From Labia minor (Eukaryota; Arthropoda; Insecta; Dermaptera; Spongiphoridae), in the NCBI GenBank assembly GCA_963082975.1, contig OY720348.1, forward strand, positions 63,513,719-63,577,718: DNA of 64,000 bases, given 5' to 3'. A program made the position numbers and the translations under genes. This document shows, piece after piece, positions 43,308 through 54,935 of this stretch. Numbering within the stretch: position 1 is the first letter of the stretch; the number at the start of each line of letters is the position of its first letter. The notes beneath the pieces were generated by a model. That model was not told where the DNA came from and searched no databases. It saw only the letters and a list, made by a program, of their open reading frames with translations.

Positions 43308-44706
43308 CCGTGTGCATAAGTGCACAATAACGGGTGTAGTTTAACATTTTGAGAAAAGAGGCCAAATCAAAAAAAAAAAATATGATAATGTTAATTATAG
43401 TAACGCCACTTATTTAAGTTGAATGCTTTGTTAATTTTTGGCAGTTGAGGTGATGTTGGAAAAATAATAAAAATTGGCGGGATATTCAACGTTGCAATGC
43501 CATAATTAACTAATGCAAATAAATAAATAAATAAATAATTAATAAAACAAAAGATATTTAAATAAAAAGTATGATTTATTTATTTAATTATTATGTCGAC
43601 ATTCTCCTCCTTTAATGCCACTTGCAGATTATATTTACCTTCCAATATTTTATTCAATTGATAATAAATAAATAAATAAATCTATTGGAGTGAATGTATA
43701 TTTATATTATACTCTTTAGTTTTAATAGTTGCTTGAAAAATGACTTTTTCTTAATTTTAACAAATTTTGGATCGAGATATCTTTTTCCATTGTTATAATA
43801 AAGCCAATTTGGGTATTACGGAATTAAGCGCAGATCACAGACCATCCACAGACTAGTGAACTTTATTGTCTTTGCTGAAACAAAGTTTTTGGCGCCACCA
43901 TGCGAGTGCAGACAGTAACTAATTGAAAAAAAAATCGGGCTTATGTGTGTTTATGCCTGGTTTTTGCATGCAGAGTTATCGGTTATGCGCCTGCAGCTCC
44001 TCTTAGCGGTGCAACAATGAGACATCATATTAAAAAAAAAAATTGGTTTCAGACATTTCTAAGGAGTTGGGGGGAGGGCCGGACGCAGATCATTAAATCA
44101 TGGTATAATACTAATTGTTTTTTTAAAAAATAAAATTATATCTATTTAAAAAAGAAACTCAAGGAGTTATTATATATAATCAAAATTGTTGATTAAAAAT
44201 GATAATAAATAAATATTATTTAAATATTTTTTATTTATAATGCAAGGGTAACGGGTAGATTCTTCTTTACAATCCCAGTGGAGGGGAGATCTACTTCAGG
44301 CTTAGCACTCCTGCCCTCACGTGAGCTCATGATTTCTCTACTCCTCTCTTTCTAAGAGAAATCATTGTTTCCTTCCATTTTTCCCTTCTCTTTCGTTCTT
44401 TTTTAATTTATAATCAGTGTTTATCATTGATGAAATTATTATATATAATCAAAATTGTTGATTAAAAATGATAATAAATAAATATTATTTAAATATTTTT
44501 TATTTATAATGCAAGGGTAACGGGTAGATTCTTCTTTACAATCCCAGTGGAGGGGAGATCTACTTCAGGCTTAGCACTCCTGCCCTCACGTGAGCTCGTG
44601 ATTTCTCTACTCCTCTCTTTCTAAGAGAAATCATTGTTTCCTTCCATTTTTCCCTTCACTTGCTCTCCTTTTTTAATTTATAATCAGTGTTTATCATTGA
44701 TCATAA
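43308..44706 (+). repeat. Repeat W, copy 2, with tandem end duplication
   Basis: Collinear with 11758-13330 but without the Helentron. It has its own 246-bp insertion (43838-44083). The last part is duplicated in tandem: 44169-44437 and 44438-44706 are 269-bp units that differ at few positions (for example GAGCTCATGA / GAGCTCGTGA). Confidence 0.75.
43838..44083. mobile_element. 246-bp insertion with 8-9-bp target duplication
   Basis: CGCAGATCA occurs at 43829-43837 and 44084-44092. Copy 1 of repeat W has a single uninterrupted version of the site (GCGCCGTTCATTAAATC). The inner ends are GACCATCCAC and, inverted, GGCCCTCCCC, a 7/10 match. An 8-9-bp duplication fits hAT-, Merlin- or Mutator-like transposons. 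A 62-codon frame inside is probably meaningless. Confidence 0.6.
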
Positions 44707-45730
44707 ATTTTATCCGCTAGAAGGGATTAATTCACCGATAGATTAATCGATATATCGTTTGGTATCCCCCATTTCCATTGCAATTCAATTTTATTTTCCA
44801 ATTTCCAAAAAGAGAAGTGATAAAAATTATATAAATTACGACTTTTAGTATCATTTTCATTTATTTATCAATATATATGGTTTGCAATGCATTTCTTATG
44901 GAATTTTCTTTTTTTAGATTTTATCCATTAATTATACATCATTCACATTGGATTAGGCACAATTTGATTTATCATGTCTATATACTCATATAGTTATACA
45001 TACATGAATATATTTAGATCTCTGTTCTCATAGGACATTATCAGTCTGAAGATTCAATAATCTAATATGGAAATTGAAATATTATATTTTATTTATTTTT
45101 TTTATTAATATTATTGAATTAATTTAAAATATTATTTAATTTTAAAAATTATAATTATATATATTTGGGATTTTTTTTTGTTCCCTTCCATTATTATAAC
45201 CTAAAATCACCCACTAAAGCGGATTTATATTCTAGTTATTATTTATTTTAGTAATAAATATATAGTTAATTAAATTATTGTTATTGGAATATGGAAATAA
45301 TAATCTAAAAATGAAATCCTACATCGTACAACATAGATTCTTTTATTTAACGACCGTCTATTAGTACAATATATTACAAAAATATTCTTAGAGAATAGAG
45401 GAAAGAAAATTCTATTTTTTTTTATTTTTTTTTTTTTTATTTTTAACTTAATGTTTTATTTATGGGAAGAGTTTTATGTGTAAATGGGAGATAGAAGGGG
45501 AAGAGGGAGAATGAAGGTTGAGATAAATTTCGTTTCCCATGAATCATCAAAGGTTTTTTCACGTGAAAATCTTGTTGACTGTCATTTAAGTGACATTTTT
45601 TACCACTACTCCACCTCTACTAATGTCTATCTGGAGATCAGTGTCCTCCAAAAAGAAAAGATAAAAGAATTTACTGAAAAATCTCTAAAAAAATAAATAA
45701 CATTATTATTATTATTAATATTATTATTAT
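44707..45730. other. AT-rich DNA
   Basis: A/T-rich; a 70-codon frame at 45484-45696 has no recognisable domain. No repeat family matched. Confidence 0.45.
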
Positions 45731-46078
45731 AAAGGCGCCACAGAGGAGAGACAACAGAGTTGACTCACATTATCGGGCCTGGCAAGAGAATTTCTATAAC
45801 TGGGGTATTTGGGACGGAGTCAATTCAGCCTCCGGGATCAAAATTGGGAAGCTACATTAAAAGAAAATAGCGCCTCCGTTTAAGAAAATCAATCTAAAGA
45901 TTGATAGGATCCGTTCTACTGATCATAGGACACTTGATACAAAGTAGCGCCTCCGTTCAAGAAAATCAAGGTAGAGGTTGATAAGAACCGTTTTACTGAC
46001 CATAAGACACCTAATTATATAACCGACTTGATGAGCACTGTCCTTGAGTAGGATGAACAAAAAGTCAGAGTTTTTTTA
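45731..46078 (+). mobile_element. SINE-A copy 5 with internal duplication
   Basis: Head GGCGCCACAGAGGAGAG, GGGGTATTTGGGACGG, body and tail. The B box region is deleted. The body module (GTAGCGCCTCCGTTCAAGAA through CATAGGACAC) occurs twice in tandem, starting near 45867 and 45951, ending CCTAATTATATAACCGACTT and AAAAAGTCAGAG-T(n). Confidence 0.82.
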
Positions 46079-47102
46079 TTATTTTTTTTATTTTATAGTT
46101 ATTATAAATTTTATATAATATTATAGTCTACTCTTTTATTCATTTTTAATATCTCTGTTATTTTTTGAAGAATCCGGACAAAATGGAAGTTTTAATTCAG
46201 TGTATCGGTTCCTAAATGAGATGGTTTGTTCATTTCAACTGTCGATTTTATTTCATATGCATGTGAAGTTGCCCCCAACCCTCTCCTTTAAAGAAAGTTT
46301 GGTACCAAACTTTGATAATGAAACAATAGACAATAAGAAAGGTTTAATGAAGAATAAAAAAGTGAGAGAGAAGAAGAAAATAATCTCAACCATTGAACAA
46401 AATCAATGATTGAATTATTATTCAATCTAACAGGTTGAAATATGGTAGTGGGGGTAGGGTTAATGAACTCTTTATGAGAGAATTGAAAACAAATTAAATA
46501 AAAAAAAACAAGAAACAAGATGGGTGACAAATAATAATTATCCCTGGTTAAAATAATATCAATGTTACCATCAAATCATAATATTTTGTTTAAGGGAACA
46601 TTTTATCGAATGTTTATCCAAGTGGCTTAACTCCCAATAGAATCTGATGCAAATTCTAATATGAGCTTTGGTTGCAAAAATAAAAAAAAAAAAAAAAAAA
46701 AAATAAAAACACTTATTTGCCTCTGTTTAATGAAAAGTAAAGCAACAAAGGGTGGGGGATATAATAACATCTAAATAAAGTACACAAATTGTTTGTTGGA
46801 GGGTGAGAAATATCCGAGTTAATATTTATTAACATCCTTAAGGATAGATAAAATCGATTGATAGCCGATATATAGAAATTAAACCACCTGTTATATAAAA
46901 ATAAAAATATCTCTAAAAGATATTTTTAAAAAAATAAAAACTCTTATCCCTTCTGGTTCAAGTAAATGGTTTAATCCAAAAATATTTTTCTTATAGTTTT
47001 TATTATTTAATAGAGTCTGTATCGGTTCTTAATTATATTTGACCACAACTCAAATTTATTAACTACACTCGTAGAAATTTGCGCCAAAATATTAAATAAA
47101 TG
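46079..47102. other. AT-rich DNA
   Basis: A/T-rich, with poly-A at 46681-46703. Frames of 69-80 codons (46200-46530, both strands) are not recognised. Confidence 0.45.
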
Positions 47103-47227
47103 ATTATTATAACTGTCTAGGAAGGCGCCACAGGGTGAGAGTTAGCATGCTGGTTTACAGTCAAGTTCAAGTCCCAAGAGAATAACTGGGGGTCTATGAG
47201 ACTGAGTCAACCTAGCCTCCGGGATCT
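47103..47227 (+). mobile_element. SINE-A copy 6, 5' half only
   Basis: GGCGCCACAGGGTGAGAG, GTTCAAGTCCCAAGAG, GGGGTCTATGAGACTG, GCCTCCGGGATC, then an abrupt switch to duplicated segment D at ATCTGGAGCTGC. Confidence 0.82.
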
Positions 47228-47356
47228 GGAGCTGCTTTTTGAACTTAACAAAAAAAAAATAATAATAACAAAATATAATTAAATCTAATATGTAACTCTC
47301 ACTCTCTATAATTAATATAAATAATTTAAATTTTGGTAATCATATTGTTGTATTGA
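47228..47356. repeat. Duplicated segment D, copy 2
   Basis: Near-identical to 27098-27226 and followed by SINE-A copy 7. The junction with the truncated SINE copy 6 shares ATCTGGAGCTGC with the flank at 27094, so microhomology may have guided the join. Confidence 0.8.
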
Positions 47357-47597
47357 AGGCGCCACAGAGTGGGAAATAACAGCGTTGACTTACAATCTTG
47401 TGGTTCTAGGTTCAACTCCCGGGCCTGGAAAGGAAATTTCTCTAGCTGGGGTCTATGGAATGGAGTCAATCCAGCCTCCGGGATCAACAATAGGAATCTA
47501 CTTGATAAAAAGTAGCGCCTCCGATAAAGAAAATCAAGGTAAAGGTTGATAGGACCCGTTCTACTGATCATAGGGCACCTAATTAAATAGCCGGTCT
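47357..47597 (+). mobile_element. SINE-A copy 7
   Basis: Head GGCGCCACAGAGTGGG, B box GGTTCAACTCCCGGG, body AAGTAGCGCCTCCGATAAAG. It stops at CACCTAATTAAATAGCCG, before the usual tail. It duplicates SINE-A copy 3 together with segment D. Confidence 0.83.
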
Positions 47598-49015
47598 TTT
47601 TTTTAGTTTTTCTTTTTGATGCGCGATCGACTTTCGTGATCGACCATTAGACTACTCCTCGTATAAAGGCTAACAACTTTGAAAAATTAAATGTTAGATT
47701 AATAAAGATGAGCTACACAAACTTTAAAATAAAAACTTTATAATTAAAAAAACATTTTAAGATTAAAATTTGCTTATAAATAAAATCCTTTGATTTTCCA
47801 TAGTAAACTTTGTGTAAACATATTTAAATAAGAATAGTACATGTTTATTTTTGTATTTTTATTTAAAAATGACTAATTAAGGCTAATTTCATTAAAATAT
47901 TTTCTTTATATAGAAATTGTTTGATTATTAACTAACTTAATTAATAGTATACAACTTAAGTTAAATAACCTGTTTATATAGATATATAAATCAAACAACA
48001 AATATTGGATCTCTGAATTTCTGGTACAAATTCTGTGAGGAAAGAATATTTTGATTATTTCTTCTATTAAAAACACCTTGTTTAACAAATTCATTTATTT
48101 TATCTTTATTTTTCAATTCTCTCTGGTTTTATTATTATAATAATCTATAAAAAAATATTTCAAGTAAATTTCACTTCCTCTTAACAGATTTATTATCTTA
48201 AACAATTAAATTTTAATCTTATTTAATTTGATTTTTAATTTATGTAAATTTATCTAATTAATTTTTTTTTAAACAATTTTAATTTAATATTTTTTTTTTT
48301 TATTAACAATATTATTATAATTGTGCGAAATTTAGTATAATTAATTCCATAACATAAATATCAAAAACAAAATAACAGAAGATTATTAATATATTATATT
48401 ATATATAAACGTCTCTAGAATGTTGAAAAGTTAAAAATATATAAAGAATAAAATTTTTGAATAGCCCGAGAATTTAGTATTTTTTTAATTGACACAACAA
48501 ATAATTTAATATCATTTTGTCAAATAATTTTCAGACAGACATAATACTAAATTCTTGTTTAATTACTTATTAAATAGTCAAATTTGAAATAGTGTATGTT
48601 TATTTGTTTGACTGGTGGTTGTGGGAGTAGGAATGGTTGTGCAATTACATTGGATTACATTCTTCAAATTCGTCCCTTCTTGGACAGATCAATGATAAAG
48701 ATAAATAAATGGCGCAATTAATTTGCTTGCGTTTATCTACCCGACAAAATAAATCATGGTTAGGTAAATGTGTTTGTACGGTTTCGTGCATGGGTGTGTC
48801 TTTTGAGCAGAAATGAAATTTATTTATACATGTGAGTAGATATTTGAATTGAAGACGCACAACAGAACAAGCACATTGGGGAGATAATGAGAAGTAAATT
48901 ATGGTAGAAAAATTTTATTTTTAAACTCATTAATTAAAACTTCTATAAAGATGTATCTAAAAAATGTTTCATTTTAATTAAATATTGGTTTGAAAAAAGG
49001 TGACTTTCATATTAA
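47598..49015. other. AT-rich DNA
   Basis: A GCGCGATCGACTTTCGTGAT patch at 47620, the rest A/T-rich. A more balanced patch lies at 48640-48880 with a 71-codon minus frame of unknown meaning. Confidence 0.45.
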
Positions 49016-49287
49016 AAAAAAAAACTTCTGACAACGCCTATCAAGTCGGTTATATCAATGAGGTGTCGTATGATCAGTAGAACGGGCCCTCTCAACCTTT
49101 ACCTTGATTTTCTTGATCGGAGGCGCTACTTTTTATCAAGTAGCTATTCCCCAATCTTGATCCCGGAGGCTGGGTTGACTCCGTCCCATAGACCCCAGCT
49201 AGAGATATTCTCTTGCCAGGCCCGGGACTTGAACCCGGGACCATGTGAATGTGATACAGCGAGGCTAGCCTCTCACCCAATGGCGTC
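49016..49287 (-). mobile_element. SINE-A copy 8
   Basis: The best-preserved minus-strand copy: head GACGCCATTGGGTGAGAGG, B box GGGTTCAAGTCCCGGGC, then GGGGTCTATGGGACGG, AAGTAGCGCCTCCGATC and the TCAGAAG-T(n) tail. Confidence 0.88.
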
Positions 49288-49403
49288 TGACTTTCATATT
49301 TATCGAATAATATTTATTTATTCATCAATATTATTTATATTGTTCCCTTCAAAGTAATTCCCCTCAAAGATAATAATACACAATAGTGGTTTTTCGGAAT
49401 ATT

Positions 49404-49872
49404 GAAGCACTTCTGATAAGACCTTTTTGGTATGCCATGGAAAACTTCTAAGGTTGTACTTATTTCTTTAATTATTGTAAATCTTCTCCTTTTCCTAGAT
49501 CTTTTCAGTTCAAAACCGGTAACTGAAGCAACTTTGTGGTGTTGTTTTTCTACTAAAAGTACTTTCGATTAGAACTTTTATGATATGGTCTAGAACTCTT
49601 CGAAGGATCAACTCCTTATCTCTTTAATTGTTGTAAATCTTCGCCTTTCTTAGATCTCTTCAGTTCAAAACGGGTAACTGAAGCAACATTGTGGTGTTGT
49701 TTATTTTTTGGCTAAAAGTACTTCACATAAGAACTTTTTTGATATGGTCTACAACTCTTCTAAGGATTCACTCCTTATGTCTCTAATTGTTGTAAATCTT
49801 TGCCCTTTTCTAGATCTCTTCAGTTTTAAATTTGGTAACTGAAGCAAAATTGTGGAGTTGTTTTTTGATCAA
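49404..49872. repeat. Tandem repeat, ~157-bp unit, three copies
   Basis: TTGTAAATCTT recurs at 49475, 49631 and 49790. Each unit has TAAGAACTTTT, GATATGGTCTA, AACTCTTCTAAGGAT, CTTTAATTGTTGTAAATCTT, TAGATCTCTTCAGTTC, GGTAACTGAAGCAA and TTGTGGTGTTGTTT. Units are about 80-90% alike by eye. A 14-bp box GGTAACTGAAGCAA is constant in all three. No frame stays open. Confidence 0.85.
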
Positions 49873-50985
49873 AAAATTACTCACACGAAATGTTAGGTGA
49901 ACAGGTGAGTGCATCATCGAGTCACACTTCCAATACCCAAAACATTGAATAAATTGCTTGGCACAAACCAAATATCACCAACAACTTCCTTAATACTGAT
50001 TCCAATTATATTTTCTTGAAAATTTTTAACACCTGATGCTTTTTGACGAGTATTTAATATTAAATTATTAATTAAAAAGAATTATAATAAAATTTATTAA
50101 TTAAAACAATAGAAAATTTTTAATTTATTATATAATTGATTTTAAATTTCTATAGTAATTTTATAATTTATAGATTTAAGTTTTAGTATTTAAATTTATT
50201 AAAAATTGAAAATATATAAGTGAATAATAAATGTCCCATGTCGATGCTAGTATCTCAATTTTCTTTTCCTGATCTGAATGCTTGTACACACAAAATTGGA
50301 ATTGAAAGAAACTTGTTGAAGTAGAAATCCTTTACCGTTAAGTAGCTGAGGAGCTTAGTGCGTGAAGTAGACTGTCATCTTTTTAAGAGCGAAAAAAAAA
50401 ACATCTCATCAAGGTAGAGAAGTGAGTGACCGCTGTTTATTCTTTTCACTTGATACAAATGTTTCAAGATGATATTGAGATGTTAGTGGAAAAGTGAAAA
50501 AAAAAATTGAAAGTAAAATAAAAAGGCGAGGTTTTAAAGATCGATCAATTCAAGAGAAATTCTAATCCTGACGATTGATGCAATATTCAATGTTCTTTTC
50601 AAATAAAAAACAAAAAAAAAAAAAATCTATTCTATGTTAATGTTTATGGACAGCCTGTGTCTTTTACTATCAATTCAATTCATCTGAAAATTCCCAGTTC
50701 TAATTTCCCTCTCCCCATCCCACAATCAAACTTCATTTATTCTCACTTGTTTTGATTGTTTTTATAAAAGGAAATAAAACTGAATCAGAATACATTAATT
50801 AATTAGAGATTAAGAAAATGGCAAAAAATAAATTATTATTATTATTTTCATTCTATAATTGTTGATTTTATTAAAAAAAATGTGGTAAATGTTTACCTTT
50901 ATTTTTGTATAATGCTTTTAAAAACAATTTTTTAAATTTAATATTTGATGTAAATTTAATAAAAAAATATTTAACAATCGACCGA
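49873..50985. other. AT-rich DNA
   Basis: Some mixed sequence at 50230-50460 and 50640-50740; no repeat or gene recognised. Confidence 0.4.
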
Positions 50986-51115
50986 AGACCCAGAATCCCA
51001 AAAATATTCCCACCTAAATAATCTCTTGAAAATGGCGCCAAAATGGGTGCCGAAACGTCGAGAAAACAATCTCACAAAAATACGTGATTATATCCCTGAT
51101 AAATCTGATAATAAT
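50986..51115 (+). repeat. Repeat P, copy 3 (hairpin before GAAACGTCG)
   Basis: CTTGAAAAT, then GGCGCC-AAAATG-GGTGCC hairpin, then GAAACGTCGAG; ends near a (TAA)n run. Same family as 5371-5529 and 18185-18425 on the opposite strand, and the only copy in which the hairpin is intact. Confidence 0.5.
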
Positions 51116-51145
51116 AATAACAATAACATTCACGGAAACCTAAAC

Positions 51146-51148
<3 letters not shown>

Positions 51149-51179
<31 letters not shown>
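51149..51179. repeat. (TA)n microsatellite
   Basis: About 15 TA units. Confidence 0.9.
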
Positions 51180-51183
<4 letters not shown>

Positions 51184-51539
51184 TCCAATATTATGATTTT
51201 TTTAATATAAAAGCACTCATTTAAATGGAGGATTATTAGTGTTAAATTTTGCATAATTTTTAATGTTTTTAAGTATAACATATAATATTTATGTGATTTA
51301 TATGTTAAAATTACATTTCTTCCTTCATCAATAGGAGATAATCATTTAATGCGAGCGCCTGCAAAATGTCAGTTATACAACCCGAAATACACAAATATAA
51401 TAAAAGAAATCGAAAACATTTATAATACATTATTATATTTAAATAAAATTCTAACATAAATCCTATTGACAAATTAATAATTTATTCATCCTTATATTAT
51501 AAAATATTTTAAATAAAACGGAATTAGATCATATTTGAT
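51180..51539. other. AT-rich spacer
   Basis: No feature recognised. Confidence 0.45.
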
Positions 51540-51990
51540 AATATTTAATAAAATTTTTTCTAAAAATTAAATAAAAAAACTTATTTTAAAATTTAAATAA
51601 AAAAATATTTTAAAAATTAAATAAAAAAATTATTTTAAAAATTAAATAAAAAAACTTATTTTAAAAATTAAATAAAAACACTTATTTTAAAAATTATATA
51701 AAAAAATTATTTTAAAAATTAAATAAAAAAACTTATTTTAAAAATTAAATAAAAAAATTATTCTAAAAATTAAATAAAAAAAATATTTTAAAAATTAAAT
51801 AAAAAAACTTATTTTAAAAATTAAATAAAAAACTTATTTTAAAAATTAAATAAAAAAATTATTTTAAAAATTAAATAAAAAAATTATTTTATAAATTAAA
51901 TAATAAAACTTATTTTAAAAATTAAATAAAAAAATATTTTAAAAATTAAATAAAAAAAATATTTTAAAAATTATTATATATAAAAATTAT
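51540..51990. repeat. AT minisatellite, ~25-27-bp unit
   Basis: About 15 copies of TTATTTTAAAAATTAAATAA plus A(4-6) with small length differences, then a (TA)n run at 52005-52024. Confidence 0.9.
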
Positions 51991-53223
51991 AAAAAATTAA
52001 ATATATATATATATATATATATATACTGTGTGTGTGAATTTGTAAACAATATATGAAATAAATTATATTCTATAAGCCATTAACAAATTATTATATAAGA
52101 AAAAATGTAATTTATAAACACACAAAAAGTATATTATAAAAAAAAAAAATAAAATTTGAATGAATTAAATTAAATTAAATTTCAATATTTTTGAAAGAAT
52201 AAATATATTCACCAATGGACCACAAATGAAACTACAAACAAATTAAATAATTTTGAGATAAAAAAAAACAAAGATTATTTAATAAGGAAATTAATACCTG
52301 AGCTGTATAAAGTAAACAGATAGAAACAATTTATTAACACCTCAAACGATGGTTTTTATGTTTACAAAAGAAATTACCAAAGAAAAGATCTTTTCTGTTC
52401 AAAGACCAAACGCAAATAGGATGTTACCATTTGAATGACCAACACGAAATAAAAAGCCAAGCCAAAAATGGTTGGAATTGTGTTTACAATCAAAGAGAAA
52501 ATAAATAAAAATGTATAACTTCTCACATTGTTAGTTATACAGTTCTCCATTAGTATTTTTTCTAATTTCAAATAATAATATTCGACAAGTTTTGATTTGG
52601 TGTTAACTGATGAATATATAATAGGAAATTAGCCCAGAGAAGAAATTAGCGACTATAAAGGTGTTTCTCATATTTTATTTTCCAAATCATTTAACTTTGA
52701 CGCTGAATGACAATTTTTTGTTTGTTTTTGAAGTTAAATTATATGATAGTCGTTGCAAATAAAGCATAAAACGATGGTTTAAATAATTTTTCTTAAGCTT
52801 ATTCATTGGTTGCGCTCCAATTGGTTAATTATAAATCAGAATCCTTTCTAATTTCCCCTGATAATTTTAAATGAATCTGATTAACCAACCGAATACGTTT
52901 TATGAGAGAAAGAGATGAGAATGAGAATCAATGATGATTACTTTCCTCGGTTATTAAATAATATAATAAAATAGAGCGAGCGAACCGTACAATACTTTCA
53001 TCAACATATGATAGCAAAGTGATAAAAATCAAATATATATATATATTGGAATATATTTAGAGATTATATGAAGCGTTAACTTAATTATAAATATTTTTTG
53101 GTCAATTTAGAAAGTTTTCTCATTGGTCGATTCAATATATATGTGCTTAACAGTTAATATTTTAGCTTAAATATTTTTTGTGAAGATTGTTTTTTTTTAA
53201 TTTGTTGACAAAAAATAATTCTT
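51991..53223. other. AT-rich DNA
   Basis: 52330-52620 is slightly more balanced and carries a 65-codon minus frame with hydrophobic residues that I cannot assign. Otherwise A/T-rich. Confidence 0.45.
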
Positions 53224-53442
53224 ACTTCAATGAGGTGACCTTTGATCAGTACAATGGGTTCTATCAACCTTTATCTTGATTTTTTTGATCGGAGGCGCTA
53301 CTTCTTCGATTCCCGGAGATTGGGTTGACTCCGAACCATAGACCCCACCCAACTAGAGAAATCTCTTGCCAGGCCCGGACATGAACCCGAGACTACGAGA
53401 ATGTGAGTTAACGCGGTTAACCTCTAAACGTGCGTGCCGCCC
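53224..53442 (-). mobile_element. SINE-A copy 9
   Basis: On the minus strand: a decayed head, AACCGCGTTAACTCACATTC, CGGGTTCATGTCCGGGC (B box with one change), GGGGTCTATGGTTCGG, and AAGTAGCGCCTCCGATC. Internal small deletions; tail lost. Confidence 0.83.
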
Positions 53443-54668
53443 ATAATTTTGTTGACTGTATATAAATTATACTGATTTGCTAAAATAAGTGAAATATCTC
53501 GGAAAATATAAATTGAAAAATCTCCCCGGGAACTTGACCTCTTCCAAAAATAGAGGTAATATCAACTTTCTTCAGATTCTAGACAATATTTTGTCTTTAT
53601 AGAATGTAAAGAAACGATAATAAATGGTGAACAAGGGACTTGCGGCACGAATATTAGGTGAATAATTTGTATCTCTATCTGGATCCAAGCCAATTCATTC
53701 TACGTATAATTTTTGATAAAATTGATTTTCCAAAAAATAATCTCTTATAACCATGGTTTTTGGGTGTATCTCCTATTAATAAATTTAAAATTAGTATTCA
53801 ATTTCAGTTTGGAGGCAATGCCAACAAAAACCAATCTTATATGAATTAAATTTTGAAGTACCCCTTTTTTCTTAATATCGAAAATGGAAATTATTATCTA
53901 CTAAGGGATGATTTTTACACTTCCTCAGTGAAAATTTTTAAAGCTAAAAAAATATTAAGAAAGGAAAGGAAACCCCCCCCCCCACACACACAAATCTTAA
54001 ACCAACTTTAACGGTTAAGATATTTTTTCTCTATACATTCCAAGACCAATTTGTCCCAATTTTATGCCTTATGATTGCAAGTCTTTTTTTTCTGTAGATC
54101 TAAATAAACGTAGTGTTTCTTGTGGGGAGTGAGCAATGTATAGAAGAACATTTAACAACGAATTCAATGAAATGTTCTGAATATGAAAGCCAAAAGCGTA
54201 TAAAATAGTTTATGGTAATTCGAAATATATCCTTCAGATAATCGCTAAATAATCCTTCACAGAAAGAAATTAATTTAAATTTAAGAAATATTAATATTAA
54301 TGTTGTTTTTTGTCTATATATATATATATATATACATATAATATTGAAATTTAATAATTCAAGCCCATCCATCATTCCATATTCAATTATAAACCAAACC
54401 AAGGCCAAGAAGTAACTGATACTTAAAGGGTTTACCATAAATATTTCGAAGAAAAAAATAGTAGCCAAAATATATTTCACCTTGATAAACTAATAACAAA
54501 AATTAGAAAATATTTAATTATAATTAATTAATTAATAATATGATCGTCAGGAGGTTAATTAATTTATTAGTGGGATATAATAAGATCCAATAAATAATAT
54601 TTTAATTTTGAACGAGTGGAAAAAGTTTAAAAGAGATGGATTTCGTATCTTAAGATTATCAGATTTAG
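53443..54668. other. AT-rich DNA
   Basis: Mixed stretches (53500-53700) without matches and a C-run (53973-53983) next to ACACACAC. The 126-codon minus frame (54100-54480), the longest in the window, is built on AT-rich DNA with an (IY)n microsatellite and has no recognisable domain. Confidence 0.45.
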
Positions 54669-54935
54669 CATTATTAGTTTCCCCAGGCATGTACCACCGG
54701 TGGCTCATGCCGCTACATAAAACAAATTATGGGGCCGGCTAGAACGTGTTAATGAATAAAATTTCAAAGATTGAAGTGAATTTTCCCTATAACAGTATAT
54801 TATTATATAAATTTAATTATAATAAAAAAATACTCATTAACATGTTCCCGCCGGCTCCATAATGTGTCTATGATGGAACCAAGCATTCATATACCACCGG
54901 TGGTACATGCCGGCGGAAACGTGTTGAACAAAATA
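54669..54935. mobile_element. Palindromic foldback/MITE with CCACCGGTGG boxes
   Basis: The left arm GGCATGTACCACCGGTGG ... ATTATGGGGCCGGCTAGAAC, GTGTTAATG is answered inverted at the right by CATTAACATGTTCCCGCCGG ... TACCACCGGTGGTACATGCC, GGCGGAAACGTGTT. The inverted arms are about 80 bp with a short AT-rich loop. Each arm also holds the palindrome CCACCGGTGG. Target duplication is not clear; piggyBac or hAT origin is possible. Confidence 0.65.

Noticed and set aside
51540-51990. Regular short repeats that could be read as a CRISPR array.
   Set aside because: The units are contiguous AT-rich minisatellite repeats with no unique spacers, in a eukaryotic context.
52374-52571. 65-codon hydrophobic minus frame as a small membrane protein.
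   Set aside because: T-rich composition alone predicts it; no supporting context.
54100-54480. 126-codon minus frame, the longest in the window, with hydrophobic stretches.
   Set aside because: It runs over AT-rich DNA and a TATATA tract (giving repeated Ile-Tyr). Hydrophobic residues are expected from T-rich codons, and no domain is recognisable.
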